From contig NNSL01000248.1 of NCBI GenBank assembly GCA_003123965.1, positions 1 to 20,924 on the forward strand: a stretch of DNA of 20,924 nt, given 5' to 3'. Positions within the stretch are counted from its first letter, which is position 1. Each line of letters opens with the position of its first letter. The DNA is from Balneolaceae bacterium SMO_bin1 (GTDB taxonomy: Bacteria; Bacteroidota; Rhodothermia; Balneolales; Balneolaceae). The position numbers were made by a program, and so were the translations under genes. Below, piece after piece: positions 7,267 through 15,357 of this stretch. The notes under the pieces are model-generated. The model did not search any database. It was given only the letters and a program-made list of their open reading frames with translations, and was not told the DNA's origin.

Positions 7267-9810
7267 ATGCGATCTTTCTTTTCTCTGTGGACCTGGAAAA
7301 TGGCGTGGCGTGATGCGCGATCGAACAAGCGCCGCCTCTTTGTTTATATTTCCGCTATCATCATTGGAGTGGCCGCGCAGGTGGCTATCACCTCTTTCCG
7401 TGCAAATGTTGACCAAACCATCAATAACCAGTCGAAAGAACTGCTCGGGGCCGACCTGGAAGTGGAATCAAACCGCCCCTTTACCGACGAGTCCCTGGCC
7501 TATTTCGATTCGCTGGGCGGCGAGCAATCCACCATTGTGGAGTTTGCCTCCATGGCATATTTTCCCCGCACGGGCGGCACACGTTTGTCGAATATTCGGG
7601 CGCTGGAAGGCGGCTTTCCATTTTACGGTACCTTAGAAACCCAGCCGGCCGGGGCCGTAGAACGGGTTCGGGAAGGCAATGCCGCGCTCGTGGATCAAAC
7701 CTTAATGCGTCAATTTAACGTTCAAGTGGGCGATTCTATACGCGTCGGACAAGCAATATTTCCCATTGCCGGTGCCATCCAGAAAGTGCCGGGCGAAGCG
7801 GCGGCCGTTTCCATGGTGGGTCCGCGCATTTTCATTCCCAAAAGCATGGTTGACTCTACTAACCTCATTCAGGCGGGCAGCAGGGTAGAATATTTAAAAT
7901 ACTTCAAGTTTGAGCCGGATCGCGATATGGCTCAGCTTGAGGAAAATCTTGAACCCTTTTCTGATGAACAACGTCTTCGATTTGATACCGTACAAGAACG
8001 CCGAGAAGAAATTGGTGAAGCAGTAGCTAACCTCAGTCGTTTTTTAAATCTCATTGGTTTCATCGCCTTACTCTTAGGCGGCATCGGGGTTGCCAGTGCT
8101 ATTAATGTGTACGTGAAACAAAAAATTAGTACTTCAGCTATACTTCGCTGTTTGGGTGCGTCATCCAATCAAGCGGCTACCATATTTTTGGCACAAGCAC
8201 TGGCACTAGGCTTTCTAGGTGCCCTTTGCGGTACCGCCCTTGGGCTCGCATTTCAATTTTTACTGCCCGGCTTTTTCAGTGAATTTTTGCCCGTTCAGGT
8301 TGAACTGAGCCTGTCATGGTTTTCCATCGGGCTGGGTATGCTTACCGGCACCGGTGTGGCACTGGCTTTCGCGCTGATGCCCCTGTTGTCACTCTCAAAA
8401 GCATCGCCGCTGTTTACTTTGCGCTCTTTTAGCCAAAATGTAACGGAACTCCTTTCAACCCGCACGCGAAGCATCATTTATGGCATTATAGCCCTCACCA
8501 TCACGGTTTACGCTATTTTATTGACTTCCGACTGGCAGACCGGCCTCTATTTTACCGCAGGTATCGCCGTGGCTTTTGCCCTTTTGCTTGGAGTTGCCAA
8601 ACTCCTGATCGCAGGCGTTCGCAAGTATTTCCCCTCACAGTGGCCGTATGTATGGCGGCAAGGCTTAGCCAATTTGTACCGGCCCAACAATCAAACCACT
8701 ACGCTGATGGTAACCCTTGGGCTCGGTATTTTTCTGATCAGCACGCTGTATTTTACTCAAAATATGCTAATGCAGGAACTGCAATTTGCCAGTCGTGATG
8801 ATGCGCCGAATTTGATCTTTTATGACATCCAATCCGATCAAAACGAGGGCGTATTATCAATACTTAAAAATGAAGGAGCACCGGTATTGCAAAACGTGCC
8901 CATGGTGTCCATGCGCATTGATTCCCTCAACGGCCGCAGTGCCAGCGAAATTCGGGAAGATACTACCAGCGAGACTTCAGGTTGGGCCCTGCGCCGTGAG
9001 TATCGGTCAACCTACCGCGACTCTCTACTCAATTCAGAAACGATAACCAGCGGAGAATGGATCGGCCAGGCTCCCGATAGTGGCGCAGTTCCGGTTTCCG
9101 TGGCCGAAGAAATAGCTGAAGACCTGGCCCTCAGCCTCGGCGACTCCATTAGTTTTAACGTGCAGGGTATCAATATTCAGACTGTGGTCAAAAGCTTCCG
9201 CGAGGTTGATTTTCAACGGGTGCAACCCAACTTTTTCGTGCTCTTCCCCGCCGGCGTACTTGAACCGGCGCCGCAGATTTTTGTAACGGTGACCCGAACC
9301 ACCGGCCAGCAGCAAACCGCTGATTTGCAGCAACAGGTGGTGAGCAACTACCCCAACGTATCGGCCATTGACGTAAGCCTGATTTTATCCACCATTCAGT
9401 CCTTTATTGATAAAATTTCATTTGCCATCGAATTTATGGCATTCTTAAGCATCATTACGGGGTTGATTGTACTCGCAAGTTCGGTGCTGGTCAGTAAATT
9501 TCAGCGCATACGCGAAAGTGTGCTTCTGCGAACGCTTGGCGCAAGCAAGAATCAGATCAGGAAAATAACCGGCGTGGAGTACCTTTTCCTTGGTTTACTC
9601 TCGGCCATTACGGGGCTGCTACTTTCGGCCATCGCCACTTGGGGACTGGGCTACTTTTATTTCGATCTCTCCTTTGCCCCCCTACTTTCAATCTTCGGCT
9701 TGATTATTCTGGTTGTGACCATCTTAACGGTTACAATTGGGCTAATAAGTAACAGAAGTGTATATAAAAAGACACCGCTGGAAGTGCTGCGAATGGAAGA
9801 AGCGCAATAA
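7267..9810 (+). CDS. FtsX-like ABC permease, double-length (YbbP type)
   Basis: An 847-residue inner-membrane permease, the partner of the upstream ATPase. Predicted order: an N-terminal helix (about 26-45), a periplasmic MacB-type domain, a first FtsX block of three helices (about 255-385) carrying the coupling motif ILRCLGAS, two central helices (about 400-440), a further helix near 485, a second periplasmic domain, and a second FtsX block (about 715-835) carrying LLRTLGAS. That gives about ten helices, the layout of YbbP, in contrast to the four-helix MacB and LolC/E. The duplicated LGAS coupling motifs mark the internal duplication. The cargo is unknown; proximity to a lysophospholipase-like esterase hints at lipid or fatty-acid substrates, which is inference. 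Confidence 0.9.
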   Translation: MRSFFSLWTWKMAWRDARSNKRRLFVYISAIIIGVAAQVAITSFRANVDQTINNQSKELLGADLEVESNRPFTDESLAYFDSLGGEQSTIVEFASMAYFPRTGGTRLSNIRALEGGFPFYGTLETQPAGAVERVREGNAALVDQTLMRQFNVQVGDSIRVGQAIFPIAGAIQKVPGEAAAVSMVGPRIFIPKSMVDSTNLIQAGSRVEYLKYFKFEPDRDMAQLEENLEPFSDEQRLRFDTVQERREEIGEAVANLSRFLNLIGFIALLLGGIGVASAINVYVKQKISTSAILRCLGASSNQAATIFLAQALALGFLGALCGTALGLAFQFLLPGFFSEFLPVQVELSLSWFSIGLGMLTGTGVALAFALMPLLSLSKASPLFTLRSFSQNVTELLSTRTRSIIYGIIALTITVYAILLTSDWQTGLYFTAGIAVAFALLLGVAKLLIAGVRKYFPSQWPYVWRQGLANLYRPNNQTTTLMVTLGLGIFLISTLYFTQNMLMQELQFASRDDAPNLIFYDIQSDQNEGVLSILKNEGAPVLQNVPMVSMRIDSLNGRSASEIREDTTSETSGWALRREYRSTYRDSLLNSETITSGEWIGQAPDSGAVPVSVAEEIAEDLALSLGDSISFNVQGINIQTVVKSFREVDFQRVQPNFFVLFPAGVLEPAPQIFVTVTRTTGQQQTADLQQQVVSNYPNVSAIDVSLILSTIQSFIDKISFAIEFMAFLSIITGLIVLASSVLVSKFQRIRESVLLRTLGASKNQIRKITGVEYLFLGLLSAITGLLLSAIATWGLGYFYFDLSFAPLLSIFGLIILVVTILTVTIGLISNRSVYKKTPLEVLRMEEAQ

Positions 9811-9930
9811 CCTAACTTAATATCTCACAAAGATTTAAGGAGTTTTATCAATATCATGGAACATAAACACCTAGTTTCTTTAAGAAGCGTGTAGATACAA
9901 GTTTTAATCATCATTAAATCACGTTTTACT

Positions 9931-10620
9931 ATGAAGATTACAAAGCGACTAACTGTTTTAGTTTTATGTTTTAGTATGATCGCACTCGTTAACCAAGGCT
10001 GTAAATCGTGGAGTAAAACCGCGCAAGGCGGTACTATAGGCGCAGCCGGTGGAGCTCTGGCCGGTGCGGTTATTGGCGAAGCGGCCGGTAACACCGTAAC
10101 AGGTGCTATAATAGGCGCTGCAGTTGGTGGCGCAGCCGGTGCAGCTATCGGTAACTATATGGACCGGCAAGCTGAAGAACTGGACGAAGAACTCCAAAAT
10201 GCTGAGGTTGAGCGCGTGGGCGAAGGTATTAAAATAACCTTCGATTCAGGTATTCTGTTTGATTTCGACTCTTCTGAACTGCGGCCGGCCGCCAAGGAAA
10301 ACATCAAAGAGCTGACCGATGTGCTCAAAGATTATGAGGATACCAAAATTATGTTCGCAGGCCACACCGACAGCCGAGGCTCTGACGAATATAATATGGA
10401 GCTTTCTGAGCGCCGGGCTAAGTCCGTTGCCCTTTATACAGCTCAGCAAAGTGTTGACGCCGAACGCATGGTCATACAGGGTTATGGTGAAACCGATCCT
10501 GTAGCCGATAACAGCACGGCCGAAGGCCGGCAGCAAAACCGTCGCGTAGAAATTGCTATTTACGCTAACGAAGAGCTTAAAGAACGAGCACAGGACGGTG
10601 AACTTGGCCAGAATAACTAA
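9931..10620 (+). CDS. OmpA-family lipoprotein with glycine-zipper segment
   Basis: A 229-residue lipoprotein. The signal peptide ends at Cys24 (LVNQGC). A glycine-zipper/DUF-type hydrophobic segment, rich in GAAxG motifs, spans about 33-74, then an acidic linker (78-93), then a peptidoglycan-binding OmpA_C domain (about 104-212) with FDFDSSELRP, GHTDSRGSDEYN and the closing NRRVEI. OmpA_C binds the diaminopimelate-containing peptide of peptidoglycan, so the protein should tether the outer membrane to the wall; glycine zippers may insert into or oligomerise in the membrane. The family resembles YiaD/YfiB. It lies 120 bases after the permease and is followed by a strong terminator, so it looks monocistronic. 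Confidence 0.92.
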   Translation: MKITKRLTVLVLCFSMIALVNQGCKSWSKTAQGGTIGAAGGALAGAVIGEAAGNTVTGAIIGAAVGGAAGAAIGNYMDRQAEELDEELQNAEVERVGEGIKITFDSGILFDFDSSELRPAAKENIKELTDVLKDYEDTKIMFAGHTDSRGSDEYNMELSERRAKSVALYTAQQSVDAERMVIQGYGETDPVADNSTAEGRQQNRRVEIAIYANEELKERAQDGELGQNN

Positions 10621-10646
10621 CCGTTAGCTTCATTTGTACCCCTTCA

Positions 10647-10680
10647 CCCTGCTGGGTAAAACCAGCGGGGTTTTTTATTT
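10647..10680 (+). terminator. Rho-independent terminator after the OmpA-family gene
   Basis: Stem ccctgctgg (10647-10655) pairs with ccagcgggg (10662-10670), with one G-U pair and a six-base loop. It is followed directly by six T residues and a further T-rich stretch. The position, 26 bases after the OmpA-family stop codon, is as expected. Confidence 0.9.
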
Positions 10681-10699
10681 ATTAGTCATCAAACTTTCT

Positions 10700-10736
10700 T
10701 ATAATTTATCCACCATTTAAGATTGAAATTTCAATC
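10700..10736 (+). promoter_or_regulatory. TATAAT box and 16-bp palindrome upstream of corA
   Basis: A TATAAT at 10700-10705 lies in the 72-bp gap after the terminator. Between it and the ATG (10749) is the perfect 16-bp palindrome gattgaaatttcaatc (10721-10736), ending 12 bases before the start codon. It could be an operator for a dimeric repressor just downstream of the transcription start, or a leader hairpin. No -35 hexamer is convincing. Confidence 0.4.
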
Positions 10737-10748
10737 ATCAATACCGCT

Positions 10749-11852
10749 ATGGCGCTCAAAAAAATCAACCCGCTAAAATCGTTTCGCTCCTATCATAAAA
10801 AGCCCGGTACGGCACCCGGCACCATTGAGCACGTGGGCGAACAGCGGGTTCAAAATGTGACAATGACCATCCATGATTACAGCGAAAATCATGTAGAGTC
10901 CGTTGCTATCAATTCAATCGAAGACTGCAAGCCTTATCTCGAAAATCCCTCTAAAACATGGATAAAGGTTGAAGGACTGCACGATATTGAAAAACTGAAA
11001 TCAATTTGGTCTTATTTTGATTTACACCCCCTTATCCAGGAAGATATTGTAAACACCAGCCAGCGACCCAAGGTAGAGCAATACGATAACTGCATTTTTT
11101 TGGTGATGCGAATGCTACACTATTCTACCGAGCATCAAGCCATAGACAGCGAGCAGATAAGCATCATTCTTGGAGAAAATTATGTGCTTTCGTTTCAGGA
11201 AACCGATAAGCCGATATTCAACCCGGTAATAGAACGTCTGAATATTGCCAAGAGTCGCCTTCGCACCCATGGACCTGATTACCTCGCATACGCTTTAATG
11301 GATAACGTGGCCGACCATTATTTTAACCTTCTGAACACGCTGGGAGAGCAGCTTGAATCCATTGAAGATGAACTGCTTGACGATCCCACCGAAGATACCT
11401 TTCAGCGAATACACAGCGTGCGCAAACAGGTGGTATTTACCCGAAAATCTGTTTGGCCCACCCGCGATATGCTCAACGCCGTAATCCGTGATGAGTCAGA
11501 TCTGATTAATGAATCAACCAAAATTTATATTCGTGATGTGTACGATCACGTCATTCAAATTATTGATAACGTAGAAAATTACCGCGAAATGATTATGGGC
11601 ATGCATGACATGTATATGTCGCATGTGAGCAATAAAATGAACGAGGTAATGAAAGTGCTCACCATTATCGCTACCATCTTCATTCCACTTACATTTATCG
11701 CTGGCATTTACGGAATGAACTTTGATACTGAAATCAGCCCTTACAACTTGCCCGAGCTAAGTTGGTATTACGGCTATCCTGCATTTTGGGGCGTAATGCT
11801 AGTTGTTGCTGTTATAATGGTTATTTATTTTAGAAAAAAGGATTGGCTTTAA
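10749..11852 (+). CDS. corA: CorA-family magnesium/cobalt transporter
   Basis: A 367-residue CorA/Mrs2-family channel that carries Mg2+ (and often Co2+ or Ni2+) across the inner membrane as a pentamer. The large cytoplasmic N-terminal alpha/beta domain and long stalk helix precede two membrane helices at the C terminus. The selectivity signature GMN is at residues 322-324 in AGIYGMNF, just after TM1, and the basic tail RKKDWL follows TM2. The stalk stretch QRIHSVRKQVVFTRKSVWP is typical. Full length and an ATG at 10749 agree with the family. A universal stress protein gene follows after 24 bases, so the two are likely co-transcribed. A palindrome in its leader suggests regulation. Confidence 0.95.
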   Translation: MALKKINPLKSFRSYHKKPGTAPGTIEHVGEQRVQNVTMTIHDYSENHVESVAINSIEDCKPYLENPSKTWIKVEGLHDIEKLKSIWSYFDLHPLIQEDIVNTSQRPKVEQYDNCIFLVMRMLHYSTEHQAIDSEQISIILGENYVLSFQETDKPIFNPVIERLNIAKSRLRTHGPDYLAYALMDNVADHYFNLLNTLGEQLESIEDELLDDPTEDTFQRIHSVRKQVVFTRKSVWPTRDMLNAVIRDESDLINESTKIYIRDVYDHVIQIIDNVENYREMIMGMHDMYMSHVSNKMNEVMKVLTIIATIFIPLTFIAGIYGMNFDTEISPYNLPELSWYYGYPAFWGVMLVVAVIMVIYFRKKDWL

Positions 11853-11876
11853 TATTAACTTTAATCATAAACGATT

Positions 11877-12779
11877 ATGAGTTTCGGTAAAATTCTTGTT
11901 CCGCTTGATTTTTCAGACACCGGCGTTTATGCTCTGCAGGCCGCAGAACGCATGGCTCGCTTGTTTGATGGCAGTATCACCCCTTTTCATTCCTACGTGC
12001 CCGTAGCCGATATGTATGGTACCGATATTTTCGGGATGGACACGCCATCAACACCCATGCCCGATATTGATGAACTTGAAAAAATGCATTACGACCATCT
12101 GCAGGAATTTGCTGAAAAGGAGGTTGATGCCGAACTGCTGACGGAACCGCTTATTTCGGTTGGTAATCCTGCTAGCGCCATTGCCGAAGCCGCCAAAGAT
12201 TTTGATCTCATTGTGATTAGCAGCCACGGGCGATCAGGTTTTTCACGCTTTTTCCTTGGCTCGGTTTCCGACAAAGTGCTGCGCACCGCGCATATACCGG
12301 TACTCACAGTGAATAAAGAAAAGCAGTTTACAGATATTAACCGCATCATGCTCACCACCGATTTTTCCGATCACTCCAAAGAAGCCTTTCCATTGGCGAT
12401 GGAGATCGCCCTAAAGGCGGAGGCAAAAGTTGAATTGGTGCATGTGCTAAGTTTTGAAGACCATGACAAAGATGAGCCTGATGAGTCTAAAATTTCTCTG
12501 CGCAAGCAGCGGCTCGAGATTATCGCCAAAGAGCAGCTATCAAAAATAGACCACTTGCTGCAAACCAAAGTGGTTGTTTCATCGAATACTCCGCACGAGG
12601 CCATCCTCAACGAGAACCTCAATAATCCGCACGATCTCATCATTATGTCTACCGTTGGCCGTACCGGTATTGATTACCTGATGATGGGCAGCACAACCTC
12701 AAACATTGTTCGTCATGTTAAGAGCCCGGTACTAAGCATTAATCCCAAGAAGAAACAACCTGTTAGTGAAGAAGAATAA
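11877..12779 (+). CDS. Universal stress protein, tandem UspA domains
   Basis: A 300-residue cytoplasmic protein made of two UspA domains (about 1-145 and 152-291). Each ends with the ATP-binding loop: SSHGRSGFSRFFLGSVSDKV in the first half and STVGRTGIDYLMMGSTTSNI in the second, so both halves carry the G-2X-G-9X-G(S/T) nucleotide-binding pattern and both probably bind ATP. Tandem Usp proteins act as stress or energy sensors; the target here is unknown. It sits 24 bases after corA and overlaps the next gene by 14 bases. The co-transcription with an Mg2+ channel is suggestive because Mg2+ availability and ATP binding are linked, but this is inference. Confidence 0.93.
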   Translation: MSFGKILVPLDFSDTGVYALQAAERMARLFDGSITPFHSYVPVADMYGTDIFGMDTPSTPMPDIDELEKMHYDHLQEFAEKEVDAELLTEPLISVGNPASAIAEAAKDFDLIVISSHGRSGFSRFFLGSVSDKVLRTAHIPVLTVNKEKQFTDINRIMLTTDFSDHSKEAFPLAMEIALKAEAKVELVHVLSFEDHDKDEPDESKISLRKQRLEIIAKEQLSKIDHLLQTKVVVSSNTPHEAILNENLNNPHDLIIMSTVGRTGIDYLMMGSTTSNIVRHVKSPVLSINPKKKQPVSEEE

Positions 12780-13749
12780 CAATCATTTTTTGCCCCAATT
12801 AAAATCTGTATTTGTTCTTTTTGCCGGCCTCTGTTTTTTGCTGCTGGCTTCCTGTGATTTTGATGAAGTCTCCGGCCCCGATCCCGAGCCTGAACCGGAG
12901 CCCGACCCCGATCCACCTGCCGATACGCTCGGCGCCGTGGCACCCGACGGCATCCTGGAAACAGTAACGTGGAACATTGAGTGGTACGGATCATTCGGAA
13001 ATGGGCCCTCTAATGAGGATCTGCAAACCAATAACGCTCTTGATGTCATCGATTCCCTGAAAGCCGATCTATACGCCCTGCAGGAAATTCGCGACCAAAC
13101 CGCACTCGATAACCTTACCAGCCGTATGAAAGGGTACCGCGGATTTACCGCCGAAGAGCAGCCAAGAAGCCAACACACGGCATTTGTTTTTAATACCCAA
13201 ACCATCGATTCTGTTTCGTCCGGGTTAATCACAGAGGGCCAAGACCGATTTAACTGGGCCAGCGGAAGGTATCCCTTCTATTTTTCATTCAATTACTCGT
13301 ACGAAGATATTCAAATACCGGTTTATGCAGTTGTAATCCACGCAAAATGCTGCCCGGATGAAGAATCATACCAGCGGCGTAAACAGGCGGCCGAAAGCCT
13401 ACACACTTACCTCACGCGCAACAAGCCCAATGCAAACATTGTGTTTTTGGGCGATTACAATGATGATGTGGATGAATCAATATATGAGGGTAACGAAACG
13501 CCCTACATTTCTTTTGTGGAAGATAACGACGATTTCTTCATTTCCACCAGCTCGCTTTCGCAGCAAGGAATCACTTCTACCGTGGGTTTCGATGATATGG
13601 TTGATCATATTACCGTAAGCAACGAAATGGAAATGTTTTATGTGCCCGACAGCGAAGAGCGTTTTGACCCTCGTGGATTCATTGATAATTACGGGACTAC
13701 AACTTCCGACCACTTCCCGGTAATCACCAAGTTCGACATACGTCAATAA
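12766..13749 (+). CDS. Endonuclease/exonuclease/phosphatase-family lipoprotein
   Basis: A 327-residue lipoprotein starting at GTG 12766, inside the end of the Usp gene (14-base overlap). Lipobox LLLASC places Cys30 at the mature N terminus, followed by an acidic Pro-Glu/Pro-Asp linker (about 38-52) that lifts the catalytic domain off the membrane. The EEP (DNase I-like) fold shows WNIEW with Asn70, LQEIRD with the metal-binding Glu107, IHAK with His192, LGDYND with Asp230 and Asn232, and SDHFPV with Asp315-His316. Substrates in this superfamily include nucleic acids, phospholipids and phosphate esters; envelope location favours extracellular DNA or lipid, not proven. It ends the corA operon. 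Confidence 0.88.
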   Translation: MKKNNNHFLPQLKSVFVLFAGLCFLLLASCDFDEVSGPDPEPEPEPDPDPPADTLGAVAPDGILETVTWNIEWYGSFGNGPSNEDLQTNNALDVIDSLKADLYALQEIRDQTALDNLTSRMKGYRGFTAEEQPRSQHTAFVFNTQTIDSVSSGLITEGQDRFNWASGRYPFYFSFNYSYEDIQIPVYAVVIHAKCCPDEESYQRRKQAAESLHTYLTRNKPNANIVFLGDYNDDVDESIYEGNETPYISFVEDNDDFFISTSSLSQQGITSTVGFDDMVDHITVSNEMEMFYVPDSEERFDPRGFIDNYGTTTSDHFPVITKFDIRQ

Positions 13750-13752
13750 AAA

Positions 13753-13780
13753 AAGCCGGGCATCCTACAACGCCCGGCTT
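13753..13780. terminator. Terminator between convergent genes, strongest for the - strand
   Basis: Perfect 9-bp stem aagccgggc (13753-13761) and gcccggctt (13772-13780) with a 10-base loop. On the - strand the hairpin is followed by a run of seven T residues (complement of the A tract from 13748), so it ends the FadL-like transcript. On the + strand there is no good T tract, but the hairpin may still slow + strand read-through from the EEP gene. Confidence 0.85.
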
Positions 13781-13801
13781 CGTCACTTACTGCTGCTCGA
13801 G

Positions 13802-15298
13802 TTAAAAATCGATTGTAACCCCCGCCATTACATTCCAGTGGTTCACGTCCTCAATCACAACCTCACTTGTTGTAGGCGTAGTGTACAACGTATTTCGATC
13901 TTCCCACGTCGCAAGCTGAGCACCTAAATTGAGGCTGGTATTTTGCGAAAGCCTGGCAGAAAAACCCGCGCTGTAGAATTGCCTATCCGCGTCGAAGTTT
14001 GCATTAGGACTCGGATAATATCCATACCCTACGCGTGGAGTAAACTGTTCGTTAAATTCATATTCGAGTCCAAACCGCAGGTTAAACACATCTTCAAGAT
14101 TTGAACGTACAATTTCGTTTTCCGATTGTTCAAAATCTGCCAGATCAACCTCTTCAAACTCCACACGCCCTTCGGAATACGCTACTCGTTCGGCAGCGGC
14201 TGACAGCGTAAACCCGCCCAGCTCACGAATTGTAGCGCCAAGATTCAGTCGTGAAGGACGTACAATTTTATATTCGAATCGACCCGGCGCATCATCCTGA
14301 AACTGGAAGCCGTCGTCAAGCGTATTTGTAATTACGGTATTAAACTCTTCTTCAATATTCAGAGTATTTCTCAACTGATAACCGACTCCAAGATTGATAT
14401 TTGGTGACACTTGGTAAATTGCCCCTAAACGTAAGCTAAAGCCATTAAAATTGGTATCTATTGTGCTCACACTCCTGATATTATCGATACCAATCAGATT
14501 CCCGCTTTCATCCTGAAACTGCGTTTCATAGTCATTCTGCGTATCCCTTTCCAAAAATTCATTGCGGTATGAATAACTGCCTGAAATTATCCCAACCGAA
14601 GCTCCAACCGTAAGGTTGCGCAAGAGCTCAGTGGCAATAAATGCAGTATATTCGCCCATCCGCCCTTCTTCTGTAATTTCAGCAGTTTGGTTGATCCCGC
14701 GGTACGGAGCATCAATCCGAAAAATAGAAGCCGTTTCGGCAAAGGTGCTGTCGTCAGTTGCAAAGTCTATGGCAAAGGCATCAAAGGCAGCAAAAAAGAG
14801 ACTGTCATCCCGAACAATGGGATATGAATCTGTTATAGTCGTTTCATTATTACGGCCCGATACGCTCAATGCCCGGTTAAAATCGTGGGTTTGACTATAC
14901 CCACCTCCTATCGCTAATCGACCACGTGCCGTAGGCACATTATACACAAAACCGACATCACCAATATTGGTTTGGCTGTCATCAAAGCTAGTGGTGTTTC
15001 CTAGATACGTTCCTTCTTGATTCACGTACCGGCCAGTTAGCCCAAATGAGAAAAATCCCTCATCGAAAAAAGCCATGGAGGCAGGATTTTCCTGGTAGGC
15101 CCCAAAACCGGTGGCATCACTTACCCCCGGCATAACAATGCTGACCGGATCGTAACTGGGATACTGTAGGCTGTACTGCAGCACGTCGCCGGCATACACA
15201 CCCTCACTTAGTCCCTGTGCGTGCAGTGCAGACCCGCTTAAGATGATTATCAAGGCGGTGAATGACGAAATTAGATATTTTTTACCCACTGATATCAT
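13802..15298 (-). CDS. OMPP1/FadL/TodX-like outer-membrane transport protein
   Basis: A 498-residue protein with a Sec signal peptide ending near ALHAQ and a C-terminal phenylalanine (AGVTIDF), the usual beta-barrel insertion signal. The N-terminal stretch with GFGAYQENPAS, and alternating strands such as SFGLTGRYVNQEG, YQLRNTLNIE and PRVGYGYYP, fit the FadL/OMPP1 family, which moves hydrophobic compounds across the outer membrane. Sequence divergence is high, so a general barrel role is more certain than the substrate. Start is ATG at 15298; an upstream in-frame TTG at 15304 is possible but less likely. It lies 59 bases downstream of the Arg-Ser lipoprotein gene on the same strand, so the two could share a transcript. 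Confidence 0.78.
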   Translation of the reverse strand: MISVGKKYLISSFTALIIILSGSALHAQGLSEGVYAGDVLQYSLQYPSYDPVSIVMPGVSDATGFGAYQENPASMAFFDEGFFSFGLTGRYVNQEGTYLGNTTSFDDSQTNIGDVGFVYNVPTARGRLAIGGGYSQTHDFNRALSVSGRNNETTITDSYPIVRDDSLFFAAFDAFAIDFATDDSTFAETASIFRIDAPYRGINQTAEITEEGRMGEYTAFIATELLRNLTVGASVGIISGSYSYRNEFLERDTQNDYETQFQDESGNLIGIDNIRSVSTIDTNFNGFSLRLGAIYQVSPNINLGVGYQLRNTLNIEEEFNTVITNTLDDGFQFQDDAPGRFEYKIVRPSRLNLGATIRELGGFTLSAAAERVAYSEGRVEFEEVDLADFEQSENEIVRSNLEDVFNLRFGLEYEFNEQFTPRVGYGYYPSPNANFDADRQFYSAGFSARLSQNTSLNLGAQLATWEDRNTLYTTPTTSEVVIEDVNHWNVMAGVTIDF

Positions 15299-15357
15299 TT
15301 TCAAATCAAATTAGTTGGAAATTAATAATACGTATTGGTGCCGCTAAGGATTGCTAT

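Noticed and set aside
6934..7416. 160-codon - strand open frame opposite the ABC ATPase and permease start
   Set aside because: Overlaps Walker B, signature and the permease N terminus on the real strand; no recognisable features.
12894..12918. Short cc-g-a repeat encoding the Pro-Glu/Pro-Asp linker, considered as a slippage repeat
   Set aside because: Codons alternate (gag/gaa, gac/gat) and the length stays in frame, so it is an ordinary linker and not a contingency locus.
12783..13232. 149-codon - strand open frame opposite the EEP lipoprotein, with a Gly-Ser repeat
   Set aside because: The repeat is the antisense reading of the Pro-Glu/Pro-Asp linker codons; the + strand protein has all catalytic motifs.
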